Below are positions 52,706 to 58,111 of a stretch of 58,111 nt of DNA, piece after piece. The stretch's first letter is position 1. Every line of letters begins with the position of its first letter. The stretch is from Candidatus Eisenbergiella merdipullorum (lineage in GTDB: Bacteria; Bacillota; Clostridia; Lachnospirales; Lachnospiraceae). A program made the translations under genes and the position numbers. The DNA lies in contig DWYY01000080.1 of the NCBI GenBank assembly GCA_019118445.1, positions 1-58,111 on the forward strand, read 5' to 3'. Below the pieces are notes generated by a model. The model was not told where the DNA came from and made no database searches. It was given only the letters and a program-made list of their open reading frames with translations.

Positions 52706-54277
52706 ATGATCCCTGAAGAATTCAAAAAAAGAATGAAAAGGCTGCTGGGCGGAGAATATGAGGAATTTCTGGCCGCCCTGGAGCAGGAGAGGTATCAGGC
52801 GCTCAGAGTAAATCCCCTGAAAATGAACAGGGAGGAATTTTTACAAAAAGCGCCTTTTTCCTTGACTCCCGTGCCCTGGGAGGAGAATGGTTTTTATTAT
52901 GGAAACGAGGGAAGGTCTGATGAGTGTTGTGAAACGGAAGGGGGAAGGAACCAGCCCAAAGGACATCTCCAATCCGAAGAACATTCCATGTCCGAAGAAT
53001 CTACGCAGCCCGGAAAACATCCCTGGCATGAGGCAGGCGTTTATTATATCCAGGAGCCCAGCGCTATGGCCGCCGTGCCGTTCCTGGGGGCGCAGCCGGG
53101 AGAGCGTATCCTGGATCTGTGCGCCGCTCCCGGAGGAAAAAGCACCCAGATCGCTGCGGCTATGCGGGGAGAAGGGCTGCTTGTCTGCAATGAGATTCAT
53201 CCTGCAAGAGCGGGAATCCTTTCTGAAAACATCGAGCGGATGGGCGTGCGCAACGCGCTGGTTTTAAACGAGACGCCGGACCGCCTGGCAGAACGGTTTC
53301 CCGGTTTTTTTGACCGGATCCTGGTGGACGCGCCCTGCTCAGGAGAGGGGATGTTTCGTAAGAACGAAGCGGCGGGAGAGGAATGGAGTCCGGAAAATGT
53401 GGAAATGTGCGCCAAAAGACAGAGAGATATTCTGGAATGCGCCTACCGCCTGCTTCGTCCCGGCGGCCGTCTGTGCTATTCCACCTGCACTTTTGCCCCG
53501 GCGGAGGATGAAGGAAGCATCAGCCGCCTGGTAAACAGGCATCCTGATATGCGCATCCTTCCCGTCGGCCGTCCGGAGGGATTCTCTCCCGGCCGCCCGG
53601 AATGGGTGGAACAGGAAGAAACAGGCGGGGCAGCCCCGGGACTGGAGCATACCATGCGGCTCTGGCCTCACAGGATCCAGGGGGAAGGCCATTATGTGGC
53701 GGTCCTGGAAAAAGAAGGCACAGAAGGCCCGGCTGCGGAAGATCAGGCTGTGTGGGATCAGGCTTCGGAAGATCAGCCTGCAGGGGACCACGCTTCAGAA
53801 GTTCGGACTGCGAAAACCGCAGGAAAGCGGACGCGCCGAAGGGATGGAGAGAAGGGGCTTGGCAAAAAGGATCATGCGGAGTTTACCGCATTTGCTCAGG
53901 AAAACCTGCAGGCGCAGCTTTCCGGGATTTATCTGCGTTTCGGAGATCAGCTCTATCTTGCTCCGGAAGAAACGCCCCTCCTCCGCGGCCTGAAGGTGCT
54001 GCGTCCCGGCCTCCATCTAGGAACTGTGAAGAAGAACCGCTTTGAGCCTTCCCATGCGCTGGCGCTCACGTTAAGCCCCAAAGAAGTGCGGCATGTTGTC
54101 AATCTGGACACCGGAGGCCGCCAGATAAAGGATTATCTGAACGGCCTGACCTTCCCGGCGGACGGAGAAAAAGGATGGTATCTGATCTGCGCAGACGGCT
54201 GCAGCCTGGGCTGGGGGAAACTGGCCGGAGGAACGATGAAAAATCATTACCCCAGAGGACTGAGGAAGAACTGGTGA
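52706..54277 (+). CDS. RsmF-family rRNA (cytosine-C5) methyltransferase
   Basis: A 523-residue NOL1/NOP2/Sun-type methyltransferase. SAM-binding L-D-L-C-A-A-P-G-G-K near residue 135; release cysteine C211 in D-A-P-C-S-G-E-G and nucleophile C261 in Y-S-T-C-T-F. The C-terminal part (about 390-520) is the RsmF-type RNA-binding extension. Two stretches are unusual: an 18-base repeat (residues about 83-106) and a 15-base repeat (about 343-367), both in frame. The target is probably 16S rRNA by family. Confidence 0.9.
   Translation: MIPEEFKKRMKRLLGGEYEEFLAALEQERYQALRVNPLKMNREEFLQKAPFSLTPVPWEENGFYYGNEGRSDECCETEGGRNQPKGHLQSEEHSMSEESTQPGKHPWHEAGVYYIQEPSAMAAVPFLGAQPGERILDLCAAPGGKSTQIAAAMRGEGLLVCNEIHPARAGILSENIERMGVRNALVLNETPDRLAERFPGFFDRILVDAPCSGEGMFRKNEAAGEEWSPENVEMCAKRQRDILECAYRLLRPGGRLCYSTCTFAPAEDEGSISRLVNRHPDMRILPVGRPEGFSPGRPEWVEQEETGGAAPGLEHTMRLWPHRIQGEGHYVAVLEKEGTEGPAAEDQAVWDQASEDQPAGDHASEVRTAKTAGKRTRRRDGEKGLGKKDHAEFTAFAQENLQAQLSGIYLRFGDQLYLAPEETPLLRGLKVLRPGLHLGTVKKNRFEPSHALALTLSPKEVRHVVNLDTGGRQIKDYLNGLTFPADGEKGWYLICADGCSLGWGKLAGGTMKNHYPRGLRKNW
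52952..53023 (+). repeat. 18-bp repeat within the RsmF gene
   Basis: Four degenerate 18-base units encode Q-P-K-G-H-L, Q-S-E-E-H-S, M-S-E-E-S-T and Q-P-G-K-H-P. The reading frame is kept. Confidence 0.7.
53732..53806 (+). repeat. 15-bp repeat within the RsmF gene
   Basis: Five degenerate 15-base units encode A-A-E-D-Q, A-V-W-D-Q, A-S-E-D-Q, P-A-G-D-H and A-S-E-V-R, followed by a Lys/Arg-rich stretch. It lies between the catalytic and C-terminal domains. Confidence 0.75.
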
Positions 54278-54313
54278 GCGCCTGTCTTAAAGCTATGATC
54301 CCAAGAGGGGCTA

Positions 54314-54883
54314 TCACGTTTTACTTTTCTTCAATCCCATAATGAGACTGTCATGGTATATGCCATCCTGCAGTTCCCGGTGCGGGACGATGAAAAGATC
54401 GCGGAAGCCAGCCTTATGATAGCAGCGGATGGCTCTGGTATTATGTATTTTAGGGTCGATCATAAGGCAGTCGGCATGATAATCAGAAAATAGAGCACGC
54501 ATCAGAAGCATTAAAGCCTGTGATCCGATTCCATGATTCCTGTATTCGGTTTCCCCAAGAAAAATGTCAATTCCATAAACCAGTTCAGTTCTGCCGGCAA
54601 AACTGTAATATAGTTTTGCCGGTACTTCGTAATATTGTGGATTTAAGATACAAAACTGGCAGAAACCGATGGATTTGCCCTGATAGATAATGATACATGG
54701 AATGACGCCCTCCCGGATGCCCGCCCAGTATTCCTCAATGACTCTCTGATAAGTAAAATGTTCAGTCATTCCTTCCCAATACTTCATAGTCAGAGGATCT
54801 GTCATCCATTTTAGATAAAGAAGAAAGTCTTCTTCTACAGCACGCATTTTCCTAATGGAAAGATGTTTTCCCTGTGCGATCAT
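54314..54883 (-). CDS. AAC(6')-like GNAT acetyltransferase
   Basis: A 189-residue GNAT enzyme. The layout resembles AAC(6') aminoglycoside acetyltransferases: L-K-W-M-T-D-P near residue 25, V-Y-G-I-D near 102, acetyl-CoA loop R-N-H-G-I-G-S near 114, D-P-x-x-x-N-T-R-A-I-R-C-Y-x-K-A-G-F near 143 and H-R-E-L near 168. Whether it acts on aminoglycosides is not known. The DNA is visibly more AT-rich than its neighbours, suggesting acquisition. GGGAG lies before the ATG; it starts nine bases after the carB stop on the same strand. Confidence 0.8.
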   Translation of the reverse strand: MIAQGKHLSIRKMRAVEEDFLLYLKWMTDPLTMKYWEGMTEHFTYQRVIEEYWAGIREGVIPCIIIYQGKSIGFCQFCILNPQYYEVPAKLYYSFAGRTELVYGIDIFLGETEYRNHGIGSQALMLLMRALFSDYHADCLMIDPKIHNTRAIRCYHKAGFRDLFIVPHRELQDGIYHDSLIMGLKKSKT

Positions 54884-54892
54884 ATATGCTCC

Positions 54893-57800
54893 CTATTTAT
54901 TCGGCAAATCCGTGATCATCCGATGGAGTGCCTGCAGGGAATGGACCTCACCCCTGCCGTGCTTCTGTACATACAGGATACCCTCCGCCGTGGCGAAGCC
55001 GGCAGCCATAGTGGTGATGTAGGGGATTTTTCCCTTGATCGCCGCCTTGCGCAGGTAGCTGTCGTCATGGGCGCTGTCCTTGCCGATCGGCGTGTTGACG
55101 ATAAGATTGATCTTACCGTTTGCGATCAGATCCAGAATGTTCGGACGGCCCTCGTAGAGTTTTTTCACCTGTTCTGCCGGGACGCCTGCCGCCCGGATCA
55201 TGGCGCAGGTGCCTTCCGTTGCCACGATGGAGAAACCGGCCTGATGAAATGCTTCCGCCAGTGCCGTCACTTCCGGCTTGTCCTTCTGGTTGACAGAGAT
55301 CAGCACCGTGCCGGACAGCGGTAGAGGGGATTGAGTGGCCTCTTCCGCCTTGAAAAAAGCTTCTCCGAAGGAAGAGGCAAGGCCGAGCACTTCGCCTGTG
55401 GAACGCATTTCGGGTCCCAGCACCGGGTCCACCTCCGGGAACATGTTGAAGGGGAAGACCGCTTCTTTCACTCCATAGTAAGGGATGTGCTTTTCCTTCA
55501 GGGCGGGCACGGGCGAAGGACGGTGGGTGTAATCCTGCATGATCACGTCGATGGCAAGCGGCACCATATGGATGTCGCATACCTTGGAAACCAGAGGTAC
55601 CGTGCGGGAAGCGCGGGGATTTGCCTCCAGGACATAGACTTTTCCGTTCTCAATGGCATACTGCATGTTCATAAGGCCCTGGACGTGCATTTCCTCCGCG
55701 ATCCGTCTGGTGTATTCCTTGATCGTCCTCAGATTCTCCTCCGGAATGTGGACCGAAGGCAGGATACAGGCGGAGTCGCCGGAGTGTATGCCTGCAAGCT
55801 CAATGTGTTCCATGACGGCGGGCACAAAAGCGTGGGCACCGTCGCTGATGGCGTCCGCTTCGCATTCCGTGGCATGGGTCAGGAAACGGTCGATCAGGAT
55901 CGGACGGTCGGGAGTGACGCCCACAGCAGCCCTCATATAGCCTTCCATGCTTTCGGGATCATAGACCACCTCCATGCCGCGGCCGCCCAGGACGTAGGAT
56001 GGGCGTACCATGACGGGATAACCGATGCTTTCCGCAATGGAGAGAGCTTCTTCCACATTGGAGGCCATGCCGGATTCGGGCATGGGGATACAGAGCCTGT
56101 CCATCATGGCCCTGAACAGGTCTCGGTCTTCCGCAAGGTCGATGACGGAGGGGGAGGTGCCCAGGATCTTCACGCCGTTTCGTTCCAGTTCCCCGGCCAG
56201 ATTCAGAGGAGTCTGGCCTCCGAACTGGGCGATGACGCCCACGGGCTTTTCCTTATCGTAAATACTGAGCACATCCTCCAGGGTGAGAGGCTCGAAATAA
56301 AGTTTGTCTGAGGTATCGTAATCCGTGGATACAGTTTCCGGGTTGCAGTTGACGATGATCGTTTCAAAGCCCAGCTTTTTCAGCGCCAGGGAGGCATGGA
56401 CGCAGCAGTAGTCAAATTCAATGCCCTGTCCGATGCGGTTCGGTCCACCGCCCAGGATCATCACCTTAGGCCTGTCGGTGTTCACCGGATTTTTATCGGC
56501 AGCGTTGTAGGTGGAGTAATAATAAGCACTGTCCGGCGTTCCGCTCACATGGACGCCTTCCCAGGCCTCGGTGATGCCGAGAACGAGCCTGCGGGAGCGG
56601 ACTGCCGCCTCCGGGATTCCAAGAAGCTGGCTTAAATATTTATCGGAAAATCCGTCTTTTTTTGCGGAAATGAGAAGCTCATCGGGCGGAAGGCTTCCGC
56701 GGAAGGAGAGCAGAGCGCTTTCTTCTTCTGTCAGATTCTTCATCTGCTCGATAAACCATTTTTTCACTTTGGTTAACCTGTGGATCTCATCCACAGAGGC
56801 GCCTTTCATCAGGGCTTCATACATCTGAAAATGCCTCTCGCTGGAAGGAGTGGCGAGCATGGAGAGAAGCTGTTCCTTCGTCCTGGTGCGGAATTTTTTC
56901 AGGCCGCCCAGCCCATAGCGGCCGGTTTCCAGACTGCGGATAGCCTTTTGAAGAGCCTCTTTATAGGTTTTGCCGATGCTCATGACCTCGCCTACTGCGC
57001 GCATCTGGGTTCCTAGCCTGTCTTCCACCCCCTTGAATTTTTCAAATGCCCAGCGGGCAAACTTGAGGACCACATAGTCTCCATCCGGAACGTATCTGTC
57101 CAGCGTGCCGTATTTTCCGCAGGGGATTTCCTTCAAAGTCAGGCCGCAGGCAAGCATGGCGGAGACGAGAGCGATGGGAAAGCCCGTCGCTTTGGATGCC
57201 AGAGCGGAAGAACGGGAGGTGCGGGGATTGATCTCAATGACCACGATCCGGTCTGTTTCAGGGTCGTGTGCGAACTGCACGTTGGTACCCCCGATGACCT
57301 GGACGCTTTCCAAGATCTTGTAGGCTGCTTCCTGCAGCCGTTTCTGACATTCTTCGGAAATGGTGAGCATGGGAGCGGCGCAGAAAGAGTCACCGGTGTG
57401 TACGCCCATGGGATCGATATTTTCGATGAAGCAGACAGTGATCATATTGTTGTCTGAATCCCTTACTACTTCAAGCTCCAGTTCCTCCCACCCAAGGACG
57501 GATTCTTCCACTAGGACCTGTCCCACCAGGCTTGCCTGAAGCCCCCTGGCGCAGACGGTTTTCAATTCGTCCACGTTGTAGACCAGGCCGCCGCCTGCGC
57601 CGCCCATGGTATAGGCGGGGCGCAGCACTACCGGATATCCCAGCCGCTCTGCGATGTCCAGGGCTTCGTCCACACTGTAGGCAACTGCGCTTCGCGCCAT
57701 TTCAATGCCGAGCGCGTTCATGGTCTTTTTAAATTCGATCCGGTCTTCGCCCCGCTCAATGGCGTCCACTTGAACCCCGATGACCTTGACGTTGTATTTG

Positions 57801-58111
57801 TCAAGGATTCCTGTCCTGCTCAGCTCAGCGCAGAGATTCAGCCCGGATTGGCCGCCAAGGTTGGGGAGCAGGGCGTCGGGACGCTCTTTGATGATGATCT
57901 GTTCGAGACGCCCTACGTTCAGCGGCTCAATGTAGGTGACATCGGCAATTTCCGGGTCCGTCATGATGGTAGCCGGATTGGAATTGACCAGCACGATCTC
58001 ATAGCCAAGCTTCCTTAATGCTTTACAGGCTTGTGTACCGGAATAGTCGAATTCGCAGGCCTGGCCGATGATGATCGGACCAGAGCCGATGATCAGGACT
58101 TTGTGGATGTC
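54893..58111 (-). CDS. carB: Carbamoyl-phosphate synthase large subunit (5' end missing)
   Basis: At least 1072 residues, reaching the right edge; only the first few codons are missing. It makes carbamoyl phosphate for pyrimidines and arginine from bicarbonate, ATP and glutamine-derived ammonia. Two homologous ATP-grasp halves are visible, each opening with a G-x-G-P-x-x-I-G-Q loop (I-I-G-S-G-P-I-I-I-G-Q at the right edge; L-G-G-G-P-N-R-I-G-Q in the middle) and containing E-I-N-P-R/E-A-N-P-R. The last 130 residues are the methylglyoxal-synthase-like regulatory domain. carA would lie beyond the window. Confidence 0.97.
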   Translation of the reverse strand, partial: DIHKVLIIGSGPIIIGQACEFDYSGTQACKALRKLGYEIVLVNSNPATIMTDPEIADVTYIEPLNVGRLEQIIIKERPDALLPNLGGQSGLNLCAELSRTGILDKYNVKVIGVQVDAIERGEDRIEFKKTMNALGIEMARSAVAYSVDEALDIAERLGYPVVLRPAYTMGGAGGGLVYNVDELKTVCARGLQASLVGQVLVEESVLGWEELELEVVRDSDNNMITVCFIENIDPMGVHTGDSFCAAPMLTISEECQKRLQEAAYKILESVQVIGGTNVQFAHDPETDRIVVIEINPRTSRSSALASKATGFPIALVSAMLACGLTLKEIPCGKYGTLDRYVPDGDYVVLKFARWAFEKFKGVEDRLGTQMRAVGEVMSIGKTYKEALQKAIRSLETGRYGLGGLKKFRTRTKEQLLSMLATPSSERHFQMYEALMKGASVDEIHRLTKVKKWFIEQMKNLTEEESALLSFRGSLPPDELLISAKKDGFSDKYLSQLLGIPEAAVRSRRLVLGITEAWEGVHVSGTPDSAYYYSTYNAADKNPVNTDRPKVMILGGGPNRIGQGIEFDYCCVHASLALKKLGFETIIVNCNPETVSTDYDTSDKLYFEPLTLEDVLSIYDKEKPVGVIAQFGGQTPLNLAGELERNGVKILGTSPSVIDLAEDRDLFRAMMDRLCIPMPESGMASNVEEALSIAESIGYPVMVRPSYVLGGRGMEVVYDPESMEGYMRAAVGVTPDRPILIDRFLTHATECEADAISDGAHAFVPAVMEHIELAGIHSGDSACILPSVHIPEENLRTIKEYTRRIAEEMHVQGLMNMQYAIENGKVYVLEANPRASRTVPLVSKVCDIHMVPLAIDVIMQDYTHRPSPVPALKEKHIPYYGVKEAVFPFNMFPEVDPVLGPEMRSTGEVLGLASSFGEAFFKAEEATQSPLPLSGTVLISVNQKDKPEVTALAEAFHQAGFSIVATEGTCAMIRAAGVPAEQVKKLYEGRPNILDLIANGKINLIVNTPIGKDSAHDDSYLRKAAIKGKIPYITTMAAGFATAEGILYVQKHGRGEVHSLQALHRMITDLPNK

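Noticed and set aside
53602-54045. Overlapping open frames in RsmF suggesting a frameshift or second gene
   Set aside because: The main frame carries all methyltransferase motifs and continues intact; the other frames arise from the GC-rich, repeat-bearing insert.

Overview
The window reads as a chromosomal segment of a spore-forming gut-type Clostridia, most likely Lachnospiraceae. The evidence is the spoIIGA-sigE-sigG sporulation block, a YlmC/YmxH-type protein, a DUF5688 protein, AGGAGG-type ribosome binding sites, consensus TTGACA/TATAAT promoters, intracellular plant-glycan enzymes and a Na+-pumping biotin decarboxylase cluster. The DNA is moderately GC-rich. I see no phage, transposase, integrase, CRISPR array or rRNA. 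One tRNA (Arg, anticodon CCG) is present. Nearly everything is on the + strand; only the fragment at the left edge and the last two genes are on the - strand.

Layout. 1-372: N-terminus of a divergent AraC-type regulator and the intergenic region. 373-3163: GH127 beta-L-arabinofuranosidase and an exported SGNH hydrolase. 3213-6037: trkA-trkH potassium uptake. 6116-11322: the classic pyrH-frr-uppS-cdsA-dxr-rseP block (translation recycling, isoprenoid and lipid precursors, membrane protease). 11393-13732: exported DUF3048 protein and a membrane-anchored Ser/Thr kinase. 13755-16777: sporulation block with possible Spo0A sites, spoIIGA-sigE (overlapping), sigG and ylmC. 16880-17341: nrdR. 17471-24877: a compact nine-gene run of a peptide-type ABC importer (binding protein, two permeases, two ATPases), yqeG, aroE, aroK and aroQ, with several genes overlapping. 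24973-28913: efp, a DUF5688 protein, tRNA-Arg, an SH3-domain membrane protein and an unrecognised helical protein. 28930-36554: an attenuator or small RNA ahead of gdhA, an AI-2E-type permease, cardiolipin synthase, alaS and rpsU. 36698-44810: GH25 lysozyme, two DD-carboxypeptidases, a metallophosphoesterase, scpA-scpB and a flotillin. 45018-50490: five-gene biotin-dependent carboxyltransferase and Na+ pump cluster. 50603-54277: hot-dog thioesterase, intracellular GH10 xylanase and an RsmF-type rRNA methyltransferase with minisatellite insertions. 54314-58111 (- strand): an AAC(6')-like acetyltransferase and carB, which lacks only its first few codons.

Most interesting biology. The 45-50 kb cluster puts an acyl-CoA carboxyltransferase (12S-like) and a keto-acid carboxyltransferase (5S/OadA-like) beside one free-standing biotin carrier and one Na+-pumping beta subunit, with no biotin carboxylase. 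This suggests one carrier exchanging carboxyl groups between acyl-CoA, keto acid and the membrane pump. Its gamma subunit is fused to an exported lipoprotein domain. Several non-coding signals also deserve attention: tandem GC hairpins placed just before ribosome binding sites at three loci, a promoter-hairpin-terminator unit before gdhA, inverted Spo0A-like boxes before spoIIGA, a nested palindrome in the tRNA-Arg leader, and five CTATCA repeats before the DUF5688 gene.
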